A stretch of 49,781 nucleotides of DNA from Clostridiales bacterium DTU070 (GTDB lineage Bacteria; Bacillota; Clostridia; DSM-8532): the NCBI GenBank assembly GCA_001513105.1, contig LFSH01000046.1, forward strand, positions 1 through 49,781. Direction: 5' to 3'. Below, in pieces: positions 9,348-17,432 of the stretch. Every line of letters begins with the position of its first letter. The stretch's first letter is position 1. The notes below the pieces were generated by a model, which saw only the letters and a list, made by a program, of their open reading frames with translations, did not search any database and was not told the origin of the DNA. Made by a program: the position numbers and the translations under genes.

Positions 9348-9761
9348 ATGTTCAGATGGAGCGAAAATTATAAAACCGGTATCGATACAATTGACGAACA
9401 GCACAAAAAACTGGTAGACATTGGTGCCAAACTTGAAGACATGCTTTATGCCGGGGATTCACTTGACTATTACGACTATATACTTGAGACGATAAACGAG
9501 CTGAAAGACTATGCAGACTACCATTTCAGCTATGAAGAGAGAAAAATGCGCGAGAGCGATTACCCCGGTCTGGAAGAACACCGTATGGAACATCTGTACT
9601 TTGTAAAGAGAATAGACAAACTTGCGATGCAGGACATTGACAGCCAGCAGATAGGTGTAATATCCGAAGCACTGGACTTTTTGGCAAGATGGCTTTTCAG
9701 CCATATTCTGAATTCTGACATGAAATATGTGGATCACCTGAAAGGAAACGCAGGCAAATAA
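9348..9761 (+). CDS. Bacteriohemerythrin
   Basis: Small non-heme di-iron oxygen-binding protein, 137 residues, the standard single-domain length. The iron ligands are recognisable in order: H in DEQHKKLV, H and E in HFSYEERKM, the pair in EHRMEHLYFV, and H with D in SHILNSDMKYVDHL. In anaerobes such proteins are thought to bind or buffer oxygen. AAGGGGG precedes the ATG. The gene lies 20 bp before prfC on the same strand; no functional link to translation termination is known. Confidence 0.93.
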   Translation: MFRWSENYKTGIDTIDEQHKKLVDIGAKLEDMLYAGDSLDYYDYILETINELKDYADYHFSYEERKMRESDYPGLEEHRMEHLYFVKRIDKLAMQDIDSQQIGVISEALDFLARWLFSHILNSDMKYVDHLKGNAGK

Positions 9762-9781
9762 GAAAGGAAGATCAACACCGG

Positions 9782-11380
9782 ATGTCAAACTTACAAAAGG
9801 AAATCCAGCAGCAGGTACAAAGGCGAAGAACTTTTGCAATAATATCCCACCCTGACGCAGGGAAAACAACACTGACAGAAAAACTTCTGCTTTACGGCGG
9901 TGCCATTAACATGGCAGGCTCTGTAAAAGCAAGGAAGGCTAAAAAATATGCAACATCCGACTGGATGGAAATAGAAAAACAGCGTGGTATATCGGTGACA
10001 TCAAGCGTAATGCAGTTTGAATACAACAACTTCTGTATAAATATTTTAGATACCCCCGGGCACCAGGACTTCAGTGAAGATACCTACAGGACACTGGTTG
10101 CCGCCGACAGTGCGGTCATGCTCATTGACGGCGCAAAGGGTGTTGAAGCCCAGACGATAAAACTGTTTCATGTATGTAAAATGCGCGGGATACCCATATT
10201 CACTTTCATAAACAAACTGGACCGGGCAATAAAAAATCCTTTTGACTTAATGCAGGAAATAGAGGATGTACTGGGTATCCGCTCTTATCCAATGAACTGG
10301 CCGATTGGCACAGACGGCGATTTCAAGGGGGTATACAACAGGAAACACAGGCATATTGAACTGTTCACAGGCGGTAATCACGGCCAGTCAATAGTTGAAT
10401 CTACTGTTGGCTCTGCCGATGATCCCGTTTTTCATGACCTGCTCGGTGAGCCGTATTATTCTAATCTGGTTGAGGATATAGAACTTTTGAACATCGCCGG
10501 GGACGATTTTAACCTGAAAGAGGTGCTGGAAGGAAAACTAACTCCGATTTTCTTCGGCAGTGCAATGACTAATTTCGGCGTGGAACCGTTCCTGGAAGAA
10601 TTCCTGAACATGGCGCCTCCGCCGGGTGAACGTATTTTCACCGATACTGTAATTGAACCTGATACAGAGGACTTTTACGGCTTTATATTTAAAATCCAGG
10701 CAAACATGAATCCTAATCACAGGGACAGAATTGCATTCTTAAGGATCTGTTCGGGCAGGTTTACAAAGGGAATGGAGGTCTATCTGTCCAACAGCAGCAA
10801 AAAGATCCGGCTTGCACAGCCGCAGCAGATAATGGCCCAGGAACGTGAAATTGTTGATGAGGCATGGCCCGGGGATATCGTGGGGCTTTATGACCCCGGT
10901 ATCTTCAGGATTGATGATACATTAAGCACAGCCAGGCCGGCGGCTTTGTTTTCCGGGATACCCATGTTCCCTGCTGAGCATTTTGCAAGGGTTGCACCCA
11001 GGGACACGATGAAAAGGAAGCAGTTCCTTAAAGGAATACAGCAGTTGTCTGAAGAAGGTACCATTCAGGTTTTCAGGCAGCTTGATATTGGTGTGGAGGA
11101 ATTCCTCGTAGGCGCCGTAGGCGTTCTCCAGTTTGAAGTTCTTGAATACAGGCTTCTTAATGAATACAATGTGGATATAAAAATTTCAATGCTGCCGCAC
11201 AAGTTTGCACGCTGGCTGATAACTACCGGCACCGATCCCCGCGATTTGAACCTGACTTCGTCCACGATCCTTGCAGAAGACAAAAATGATCGTTATATGC
11301 TTATCTTTGAAAACCAGTGGTCGATTGACTGGGCAAAGGAAAAGAACAGAGGAATTGAATTATCAGATGTTTCAGTTTAG
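9782..11380 (+). CDS. prfC: Peptide chain release factor 3
   Basis: GTPase that removes RF1/RF2 from the ribosome after termination. 532 residues. G motifs are intact: SHPDAGKTTL (P-loop), GISVTSSVMQF (switch I), DTPGHQDFSED (G3) and NKLDR (G4), followed by the EF-G-like domain II and the RF3 C-terminal region. The EF-G family is excluded by the short length and the RF3-type start FAIISHPDAGKTTLTEKLL. A weak GGAAG lies upstream, so it may be partly coupled to the hemerythrin gene. An intrinsic terminator follows. Confidence 0.96.
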   Translation: MSNLQKEIQQQVQRRRTFAIISHPDAGKTTLTEKLLLYGGAINMAGSVKARKAKKYATSDWMEIEKQRGISVTSSVMQFEYNNFCINILDTPGHQDFSEDTYRTLVAADSAVMLIDGAKGVEAQTIKLFHVCKMRGIPIFTFINKLDRAIKNPFDLMQEIEDVLGIRSYPMNWPIGTDGDFKGVYNRKHRHIELFTGGNHGQSIVESTVGSADDPVFHDLLGEPYYSNLVEDIELLNIAGDDFNLKEVLEGKLTPIFFGSAMTNFGVEPFLEEFLNMAPPPGERIFTDTVIEPDTEDFYGFIFKIQANMNPNHRDRIAFLRICSGRFTKGMEVYLSNSSKKIRLAQPQQIMAQEREIVDEAWPGDIVGLYDPGIFRIDDTLSTARPAALFSGIPMFPAEHFARVAPRDTMKRKQFLKGIQQLSEEGTIQVFRQLDIGVEEFLVGAVGVLQFEVLEYRLLNEYNVDIKISMLPHKFARWLITTGTDPRDLNLTSSTILAEDKNDRYMLIFENQWSIDWAKEKNRGIELSDVSV

Positions 11381-11406
11381 AAGGATAAAAGAATAAAAAC
11401 CGGTAT

Positions 11407-11441
11407 AACCTTCCTGGTTACAATAACAGGAAGGTTTTTTT
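11407..11441 (+). terminator. Intrinsic terminator of prfC
   Basis: Perfect 10-bp stem AACCTTCCTG with CAGGAAGGTT, a 10-nt loop and a run of T residues, 26 bp past the prfC stop. Confidence 0.9.
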
Positions 11442-11467
11442 AATCCGTTGTTTTTTCCGGCCACGGA

Positions 11468-11656
11468 CTATCTTCTCGGTATTATAAACATTGCAATAAG
11501 GTACAGAAGTATTCCGCCGACAAAAGCAGAAAGCAGTGACAGCGTTGCCCATATAAGGCGTATCACCGTGGGATCAATCCCCAGGTATTCGCCTATCCCT
11601 CCGCAAACACCGCCGATAACCTTGTTCGTGTCCGAGAGATACAGCTTTTTATCCAT
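11468..11656 (-). CDS. PspC-domain small membrane protein
   Basis: A 62-residue stand-alone PspC domain: LYLSDTNKVIGGVCGGIGEYLGI followed by a conserved DPTVIRLIW and a hydrophobic span (about 38-60) ending in RR. PspC domains in Proteobacteria take part in the phage-shock envelope stress response; in Firmicutes such short copies occur alone and are poorly characterised. GGGGTGA precedes the ATG. No other psp gene is nearby. Confidence 0.88.
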   Translation of the reverse strand: MDKKLYLSDTNKVIGGVCGGIGEYLGIDPTVIRLIWATLSLLSAFVGGILLYLIAMFIIPRR

Positions 11657-11744
11657 AAAATCACCCCATAAATAATTTATACAACTAAGCTATGTACAGA
11701 ATAATACGGTCCGGACATCATAAAGTATGACAGTTGAACAGGAT

Positions 11745-12182
11745 TTATTTTATTCTGTACACTTCTTCAGGTGATTTGATATGAACATCTTCACTCTTTA
11801 GTATCTCAAGGGCTTTTTCAGGTTCTTCAACCCTGAAAATAACCAGCGCGCTGTTCGGACTGGAATTGCCTACAAAAGCGTACATGTATTCAATACTTAT
11901 GCCCTTCCTGTCAAGTACGGACAAAGTCTTTGCCAATCCGCCCGGCTTATCCTCAACTTCTATGGCTATAACATCATTTATGCTTACTGTAAAACCGTTA
12001 TCAACGAGAATTTGACTTGCCTTGCCGGGGTCATTGACAATAAGCCTCAACACGCCAAAATCGGTTGTATCTGCAATTGACAGCGCTCTTATGTCAATAT
12101 CGTTATCGCCGAGAATGCCTGTAACCTTCGCAAGCCTTCCGTGTTTATTCTCAATGAATATTGAAATTTGCTTAATCAGCAT
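11745..12182 (-). CDS. Tandem ACT-domain protein
   Basis: 145 residues made of two ACT domains: about 3-68 (KQISIFIENKHGRLAKVTGIL, then DIDIRALSIADTTDFGVLRLIV) and about 71-140 (VIAIEVEDKPGGLAKTLSVL, GISIEYMYAF). ACT domains bind amino acids as regulators. Similar two-ACT proteins are often encoded next to phenylacetate-CoA ligase-like genes; none is here. No catalytic domain is fused, so it is probably a ligand-sensing partner of an enzyme elsewhere. GAGGTGG precedes the ATG and a sigma-A-like promoter lies just upstream. Confidence 0.88.
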   Translation of the reverse strand: MLIKQISIFIENKHGRLAKVTGILGDNDIDIRALSIADTTDFGVLRLIVNDPGKASQILVDNGFTVSINDVIAIEVEDKPGGLAKTLSVLDRKGISIEYMYAFVGNSSPNSALVIFRVEEPEKALEILKSEDVHIKSPEEVYRIK

Positions 12183-12217
12183 GATACCACCTCTGAAAAA
12201 CTCTATTACCTGATTAA

Positions 12218-12247
12218 ATTATATCTTAACCTTCCTGTATCAGGCAA
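12218..12247 (-). promoter_or_regulatory. Sigma-A-like promoter for the ACT protein
   Basis: Minus strand: TTGCCT (12242-12247), an 18-bp spacer and a perfect TATAAT (12218-12223). It ends 35 bp before the start codon and lies directly beside the palindrome array. Confidence 0.6.
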
Positions 12248-12265
12248 GGAGATTTTATACCCGCC

Positions 12266-12601
12266 GCTCTTGCAAACGAAGCGACTGTTTCCGGGCATTC
12301 GCACGATAGCCTTTCTTTTCTGTTCAAGTGTTTGTAGCTATCGTACAATGCGAGGAAACTTTTAGCGGAATGCAGCATAGAATTGCGCTGTCAGAGCGAG
12401 GATTAGCAAGCCGACTGTTTGAGCAAAAATGCATCCTACTATATTTTTTCTTAAGCATTTTTGCGAGTTTCGGCTTGCCCGAGCTGATACTTACCAGTTC
12501 TTGCAAATGAAGCAACTGTTTCCGAGCATTCGTACGATAGCTTTGCTTAATCATCATGTGTGGTGATATTGTGCAATGCAAGGAAACTTTTAGCGGAATG
12601 C
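12266..12601. repeat. Palindrome array A: P-Q-P (alternating long imperfect palindromes)
   Basis: Two kinds of long imperfect palindrome alternate. P1 is about 12268-12378, with inner arms CACGATAGC and GCTATCGTA and outer arms holding GTTTCC / GGAAAC. Q is about 12379-12501, with inner arms GCAAAAATGC / GCATTTTTGC and a second pair GCAAGCCGA / TCGGCTTGC. P2 is about 12499-12601. P1 and P2 start 231 bp apart. The array sits between the terminator of the beta-helix gene and the promoter of the ACT gene. Related units recur at 42.8-43.5 kb. Short open frames inside it (for example 12328-12510) are unlikely to be genes because the period is not fixed and not coding in phase. Confidence 0.9.
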
Positions 12602-12625
12602 GTATTCAGAACCGTAACTGTGATA

Positions 12626-12658
12626 AAACGGGCTGCCGGTACATGCGGCAGCCCGTTT
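12626..12658 (-). terminator. Intrinsic terminator of the beta-helix gene
   Basis: Perfect 13-bp GC-rich stem (AAACGGGCTGCCG / CGGCAGCCCGTTT) with a 7-nt loop, starting 4 bp after the stop codon on the minus strand; a T run follows on that strand. Confidence 0.85.
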
Positions 12659-12662
12659 CGGA

Positions 12663-14534
12663 TTATACCTGTCTCTGGTCGGAGATGTTTGCATTATTGT
12701 TATCCAATGACAGCTGCTCCAAATCGTCATACGGCGGATCTTCTGTGGTACCTTCCAGGAGAACAATGTCAAACTCATTTGGAGGCGTTCCCCAGGAGTT
12801 TCCTGTAAACGTGACAAATGCACGATCTACCAGGAATCCGCCCTTGGTGTTGTAGACCACGTTATTGTTTATGGCGCCTGTTGTATCCGGATTGATATAC
12901 ATTCCGGTTCTGAGACTGTAAAACGTATTGTTTTCCAGCAGCACGTTCTGGGTATTAACCTGTGATACAACTGCCCGGTTCACAACCCAGTCGTCCATAG
13001 GCGGATCCTGTTCGGGTCCGTATATCGTATTTCCGATGATCCTGACATTCGGCGCACCTATCTGAATAAACTCCTTAGGATACGGCTGGTCGCTTGTTAT
13101 CGTCAGTCCCTGAACGGTTACATCGCTTCCTGTAATAAGCATGAGTATAATATCACTTGTAAGGATTATCTCGGCACCGGGTTCACCAAGCAGGGTTATC
13201 CCCTGTTTGTTCACGTTAATCTGGGTTGAAACCTCATAGGTACCCGTGCCTATATGAACCGTACCACCTGCTGCCACCGCATTTATACCGTCGGCAATGT
13301 TTCCGAACGGACGGGCAATGCTTCCGTCGCCGTCAACGCTGCCTGCCTTCACTTGAATGTTTTCAGTATCAACCACCTGGTTCACGGCATTATCAAGTGC
13401 CTCCTGCAGTTCCTCAACGGTCAGGTAACCCAGGCCAGGACGGTTCCTGAGCAACTCATCCAACACTATATCCTGGGCTGCCAGGCCAAGAGCATTGAAT
13501 CCGTCAAGGTTTAACCCCAATGCCGGATCGGTAATCGCTGCCCGCATCTGTTCAATACTCTGTGCATTGTTTACGTCTTCCAGGGCTGGATCAGGACTTA
13601 CCGGGGCTCCAATCCTGAAAATCATTATTGATGCACTGACACCTGCCTGGTTTCCTCCTGCCGCATTATCAAGGGTTACGTCACCTGCGCTTTCATGGTT
13701 CCTGAGCGTTATTGAATCACCGGCGGCGGCATTTATGACTGCAAAACCGGCAAAACCGTTATTGTCGGTCCTGCTTCCGTACGTGCTTCCCGGTACGGGA
13801 TTATCGTTTTTGAACAGCGTAAACTGGCCGGGCTCAAGGCTTGTAACCGAATACCATATCGCATAGATACCTGCCGTCTCAATGGTAATTGTTCCTGTAT
13901 CTATTTCGTGACTTATACCGTTCAGCGCACCATTGTTTGTAAACGGAACGGTACCGTTTACCGGGATGGTCTGGTTACCGGTGTTGTAGATATACCCGAA
14001 CGGATTATCAGGTGGAGCAGGAGTTTCCGAGTATGTAACAATCAGCTTCGGGAAATACGGTTCATAAATAATATTGTTTGTGCCGAACTGGACCAGGGTT
14101 ACCCCGTCCGGGTTCGTCAGCGCGATTCCGTGATTTTCTGCCGCACCGCTGAGCCAGTCGTTTACAAGCGTTGTGATATCAATATTTACAGTTGAATACA
14201 AATCGGTTGTTTCGACATTAATCTGTGAAGATGTACCCGTGAAAGTCGGAATAGTATTGTACGTCACTGTTGAAGCATCAAAAGGGCTTGTTACCCTGTT
14301 AACAACTATTGGACTCGGCTCATCACCGGTTTTGACAATTACCGATAACTGCAGCACCGCACTGTCCACACTTGTTACGGGTATCGATGACAAATCAATT
14401 TCCATAAGTCCTATACAATCCAGGAAAACAGGATCCCTTCCGACATACATCAGCGGATAGAACGAAAAATTCTGTGTCGGCTGGGAGGAAGATACAAATG
14501 TTGTATCCGGAATTCCAATTGATATCGTCGGCAT
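12663..14534 (-). CDS. DNRLRE / BclA-C-like / beta-helix protein, probable spore-surface protein
   Basis: 623 residues with a composite build. Residues 1-170 resemble a DNRLRE domain (SIPVTSVDSAVLQLSV, VNIDITTLVNDWLSG, HGIALTNPDG, KLIVTYS). Residues about 178-312 resemble the TNF-like jelly roll of BclA-type collagen-like exosporium proteins (ISHEIDTGTITIETAGIYAI, GFAVINAAAGDSITLRN, ASIMIFRIG). About 315-390 is helical. About 395-623 is a right-handed beta-helix with pectate-lyase-like repeats (GTVHIGTGTYEVSTQI, VTVQGLTIT, VRIIGNTIYG). There is no signal peptide, which fits assembly from the mother-cell cytoplasm. It is divergent from gmd and next to a glycosylation cluster, so it is a candidate acceptor. 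AAGGATG precedes the ATG. The exosporium role is inference. Confidence 0.75.
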   Translation of the reverse strand: MPTISIGIPDTTFVSSSQPTQNFSFYPLMYVGRDPVFLDCIGLMEIDLSSIPVTSVDSAVLQLSVIVKTGDEPSPIVVNRVTSPFDASTVTYNTIPTFTGTSSQINVETTDLYSTVNIDITTLVNDWLSGAAENHGIALTNPDGVTLVQFGTNNIIYEPYFPKLIVTYSETPAPPDNPFGYIYNTGNQTIPVNGTVPFTNNGALNGISHEIDTGTITIETAGIYAIWYSVTSLEPGQFTLFKNDNPVPGSTYGSRTDNNGFAGFAVINAAAGDSITLRNHESAGDVTLDNAAGGNQAGVSASIMIFRIGAPVSPDPALEDVNNAQSIEQMRAAITDPALGLNLDGFNALGLAAQDIVLDELLRNRPGLGYLTVEELQEALDNAVNQVVDTENIQVKAGSVDGDGSIARPFGNIADGINAVAAGGTVHIGTGTYEVSTQINVNKQGITLLGEPGAEIILTSDIILMLITGSDVTVQGLTITSDQPYPKEFIQIGAPNVRIIGNTIYGPEQDPPMDDWVVNRAVVSQVNTQNVLLENNTFYSLRTGMYINPDTTGAINNNVVYNTKGGFLVDRAFVTFTGNSWGTPPNEFDIVLLEGTTEDPPYDDLEQLSLDNNNANISDQRQV

Positions 14535-14878
14535 GTCTTGTCACATCCTTTCCTTGTAACTTCATATTTTAATCATGGCTGTAATATGCCGGCAGAGCCG
14601 TAAATTCGATCCCGCCGGTTTGGGCATGCCCCTTTTTTCCCATGATCAATCTTATTCCATGTCCCAGAAAATGATGCCTAGTTTTATCATCATGTTTCAC
14701 CGATTCCGAAAGAGTTTCAGCCCGCGGAATTATGCAAATGTAACATTACATAATCAGTTTGCATATTATTGTATCAAGACCGGTTAAACGCTTTTGTTTA
14801 TCCGAATTTACAACCAGTTGTTTTCTCAGTAATGGAAGCCGTAACAAAAGAATCATTGCACTTAAGGAGGGAATGCGA
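14535..14878. other. Divergent intergenic region between the beta-helix gene and gmd
   Basis: 344 bp with no gene. The plus side has a candidate sigma-K-type promoter for gmd. On the minus side CATATTAC at 14581-14588 could be a -10 for the beta-helix gene, but no matching -35 is seen. Confidence 0.5.
14743..14770 (+). promoter_or_regulatory. Candidate sigma-K-type promoter of gmd-fcl
   Basis: AC (14743-14744), 17 bp, then CATATTATT (14762-14770); the mother-cell sigma-K consensus is roughly AC-N16/17-CATANNNTA. One base deviates. The gap to the gmd start is 108 nt. Two more copies of the pattern occur in the same gene cluster. Confidence 0.35.
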
Positions 14879-15907
14879 ATGAGCAGGGCGTTAATTACAG
14901 GAATCACCGGACAGGATGGTTCATACCTGGCCGAGTTTTTATTGGATAAAGGATATGAAGTACACGGACTAATCAGGAGAAGCAGTACAGAGAATACGGA
15001 CAGAATCCGCCATCTCATCGGTGATCCGGCAAGGGTTACCCTGCATTACGGGGACATGACCGACGCAGGCAGCCTCAGCAGACTGTTGTACAAAATCGGG
15101 CCCGATGAGGTGTATAACCTGGCAGCACAAAGCCATGTGAAGGTTTCTTTTGACATACCGAAATTCACTGCAGATGTTAATGCTGTTGGCACTTTAATGT
15201 TACTGGACAGCATCCGGGAAGTAAACCCGGAGATTAAATTCTACCAGGCTTCCTCAAGTGAGCTGTTCGGAAAAGTCAGGGAAATACCCCAGAAAGAAAA
15301 CACCCCGTTTTATCCGAGAAGCCCTTATGCGGTAAGCAAGCTGTATGCATACTGGATAACGGTAAATTACAGGGAATCGTACAATTTGTTTGCCTGCAAC
15401 GGGATACTGTTCAATCATGAATCACCCCGAAGAGGCAGAAACTTTGTAACCAGGAAAATCACAACGGGTATTGCTGACATACTGAACGGGAAATCCGAAT
15501 GCCTGTATCTTGGCAATCTTAATGCGAAAAGGGACTGGGGATTCGCCGGCGATTATGTAGAAGCCATGTGGCTTATCCTGCAGCAGGATAAACCCGACGA
15601 CTATGTAGTGGCAACGGGAGAAACACATACGGTGAGGGAATTCTGCGAACTGGCCTTCAAGGCTGTCGGAATCAACCTTGCCTGGATGGGAGAAGGCCTG
15701 AATGAAATAGGCGTGGATAAGGACACCGGCAGGGTGCTGGTCAGGGTCAGCAGCGAGTTCTTCAGGCCCGCGGAAGTTGATTTGCTGCTTGGCGATTCGA
15801 CAAAGGCGAGAAGCAAGCTGGGCTGGAAACCAAGGGTATCCTTTGAGGAACTGGTTGCAATGATGGTAAGAAGCGACGCAGAGGCCGCAGGAATAAAACT
15901 GGATTAA
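14879..15907 (+). CDS. gmd: GDP-mannose 4,6-dehydratase
   Basis: First committed step from GDP-D-mannose to GDP-L-fucose (or GDP-rhamnose): makes GDP-4-keto-6-deoxymannose. 342 residues, an SDR with the NADP loop [16 protein letters not shown] at the start, the [11 protein letters not shown] stretch typical of GMD, and the active site [11 protein letters not shown] start at ATG 14879 because AAGGAGG lies 8 nt upstream; the same frame stays open to 14759, but that would add 40 unconserved residues. It is followed 12 bp later by fcl. The pair points to GDP-L-fucose rather than GDP-rhamnose as the product. Confidence 0.96.
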   Translation: MSRALITGITGQDGSYLAEFLLDKGYEVHGLIRRSSTENTDRIRHLIGDPARVTLHYGDMTDAGSLSRLLYKIGPDEVYNLAAQSHVKVSFDIPKFTADVNAVGTLMLLDSIREVNPEIKFYQASSSELFGKVREIPQKENTPFYPRSPYAVSKLYAYWITVNYRESYNLFACNGILFNHESPRRGRNFVTRKITTGIADILNGKSECLYLGNLNAKRDWGFAGDYVEAMWLILQQDKPDDYVVATGETHTVREFCELAFKAVGINLAWMGEGLNEIGVDKDTGRVLVRVSSEFFRPAEVDLLLGDSTKARSKLGWKPRVSFEELVAMMVRSDAEAAGIKLD

Positions 15908-15919
15908 GGAGAGATTTAA

Positions 15920-16852
15920 ATGGAGAAAAACAGCAGGATATATGTGGCGGGACATACCGGGATGGTTGGCTCGGCCATTGCCAGATGTCTTGAACGGAAC
16001 GGATATAAAAATATAATCAGGATATCTCACAGGGAACTGGACCTTACGGACCAGGCAGCCTGCGGAAGGTTTTTTGATTCGGAAAAACCCGAATACGTGT
16101 TCCTGGCCGCCGCAAAAGTCGGCGGAATTCATGCGAATGATATCTACCCGGCTGATTTCATAATGGAAAACATGCTGATTGAATGCAACGTGATCCGCAG
16201 CGCTTTCAGGAATAATGTAAAAAAACTGATGTTCCTGGGCAGTTCATGTATTTACCCGAAACTGTGCCCCCAGCCGATTAAGGAGGAATACCTGCTTACC
16301 GGTCCGCTCGAGCCCACGAATGAAGCATACGCCATGGCCAAAATATCGGGGATAAAAATGTGCCAGGCCTTTAACAAGCAGTACGGTACCCGCTATATTT
16401 CGGTTATGCCGGCAAACCTGTACGGCATTAACGACAGGTTTGATGCCTACAACTCCCATGTAATCCCGGCAATGATAATTAAATTCCACAGGGCCAAAAC
16501 CGAAAACCTGCCGTTCGTTGAACTGTGGGGTACCGGAAAACCTTTGCGTGAGTTTTTATATGTGGATGATATGGCCGAAGCCTGCGTGTATCTTATGCAG
16601 AACTATGACGGCAGCGAGCCGGTTAATATCGGTTCGGGAAAGGAAATCAGCATACGGGAGCTGGCTGAAACAATCCGGGACGTTACAGGGTATGGCGGTG
16701 AGATTGTGTTTGACACGACAAAGCCCGACGGAACACCGCGCAGAGTTCTGGACAATTCAAAAATAACAGCTATGGGATGGAAGCCGAAAACGGACATAAG
16801 GGAAGGATTGCAAAGGGAATACGAGTACTACCTGGAAATGGTGAATAAATAG
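15920..16852 (+). CDS. fcl: GDP-L-fucose synthase
   Basis: Epimerase-reductase that converts GDP-4-keto-6-deoxymannose to GDP-L-fucose with NADPH. 310 residues, full length. Features: [15 protein letters not shown] at the N-terminus, [29 protein letters not shown] with the catalytic Ser and Cys, and [12 protein letters not shown] with Tyr and Lys. TAAGGAGA precedes the ATG, and gmd is 12 bp upstream, so the two form one transcript ending at the terminator at 16858. The GDP-mannose supplier ManC is encoded at the far end of the facing cluster. Confidence 0.97.
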   Translation: MEKNSRIYVAGHTGMVGSAIARCLERNGYKNIIRISHRELDLTDQAACGRFFDSEKPEYVFLAAAKVGGIHANDIYPADFIMENMLIECNVIRSAFRNNVKKLMFLGSSCIYPKLCPQPIKEEYLLTGPLEPTNEAYAMAKISGIKMCQAFNKQYGTRYISVMPANLYGINDRFDAYNSHVIPAMIIKFHRAKTENLPFVELWGTGKPLREFLYVDDMAEACVYLMQNYDGSEPVNIGSGKEISIRELAETIRDVTGYGGEIVFDTTKPDGTPRRVLDNSKITAMGWKPKTDIREGLQREYEYYLEMVNK

Positions 16853-16857
16853 CTTTC

Positions 16858-16897
16858 GGGGGGATACGGTACAAACGGGTTTATCCCCCCTGTTTTT
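16858..16897 (+). terminator. Intrinsic terminator of gmd-fcl
   Basis: Perfect 9-bp stem GGGGGGATA / TATCCCCCC, a 15-nt loop and TGTTTTT on the plus strand. The minus strand lacks a T run, so it acts mainly on gmd-fcl. Confidence 0.8.
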
Positions 16898-16912
16898 CGG
16901 GAGATACATTCC

Positions 16913-17365
16913 TTATTCGGCAAACAGTTGTTTTAGAACATCCATCTGGGCCTGGAGCAGTGCTTCCGATTTTGTTTTGAAGGTATACACTTCATTTTTG
17001 AGCTGTTCATATTTAACCTGGATATTGCGTGCTTCATTCGCAGCGTCACCAATAATCTTCTGTGCTTTTATCTCTGCTTCTTCGATAATATTTTTTGCCT
17101 TGTCACATGCATTTGCCTTAATTTGTTCGGCAGTATGCTGTGCAACCAGGATGGAGTGCTGCAGCGACTCCTCAAGCACCTTATAATGCTGTACCGTCTC
17201 GTTCAGCGTTGATATCTGGCATTTCAGCTCATGGATGCTGTTATTCATTTCGTTATAGTCTTCAATAATTTTTGCGAGCAGACTGTCCACCTGCTTTTTG
17301 CTGTACCCGTCGAAAAAAGCTTTTCTGAATGCAATACTGCCAAGATCTGCAGAGGTGTAATTCAT
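16913..17365 (-). CDS. DivIVA-like coiled-coil protein at the end of the glycosylation cluster
   Basis: 150 residues. The N-terminus (about 4-40: LGSIAFRKAFFDGYSKKQVDSLL) matches the membrane-targeting DivIVA domain, followed by a long coiled coil to the C-terminus with an Ala/Lys/Glu-rich middle (NIIEEAEIKAQKIIGDAANEA). A paralogue stands near sepF at 29035-29481. ATG 17365 is used because GGGAGGTGG lies upstream. DivIVA proteins bind curved membrane and recruit partners to poles or septa; a copy in this operon could place the glycosylation machinery at a cell pole or forespore, which is inference. Confidence 0.75.
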   Translation of the reverse strand: MNYTSADLGSIAFRKAFFDGYSKKQVDSLLAKIIEDYNEMNNSIHELKCQISTLNETVQHYKVLEESLQHSILVAQHTAEQIKANACDKAKNIIEEAEIKAQKIIGDAANEARNIQVKYEQLKNEVYTFKTKSEALLQAQMDVLKQLFAE

Positions 17366-17432
17366 TTGACCACCTCCCAACTCATATTCCTGTAACAATA
17401 TTTTATTCACAATCCCGCCCTGATGTCACAAA

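Noticed and set aside
12328-12510. Open frame inside palindrome array A (and similar ones near 42845-43183 and 43358-43600)
   Set aside because: They follow the palindromes, the repeat period varies (221-236 bp) and breaks the frame, and base changes keep pairing, not codons. Probably spurious hypothetical proteins.
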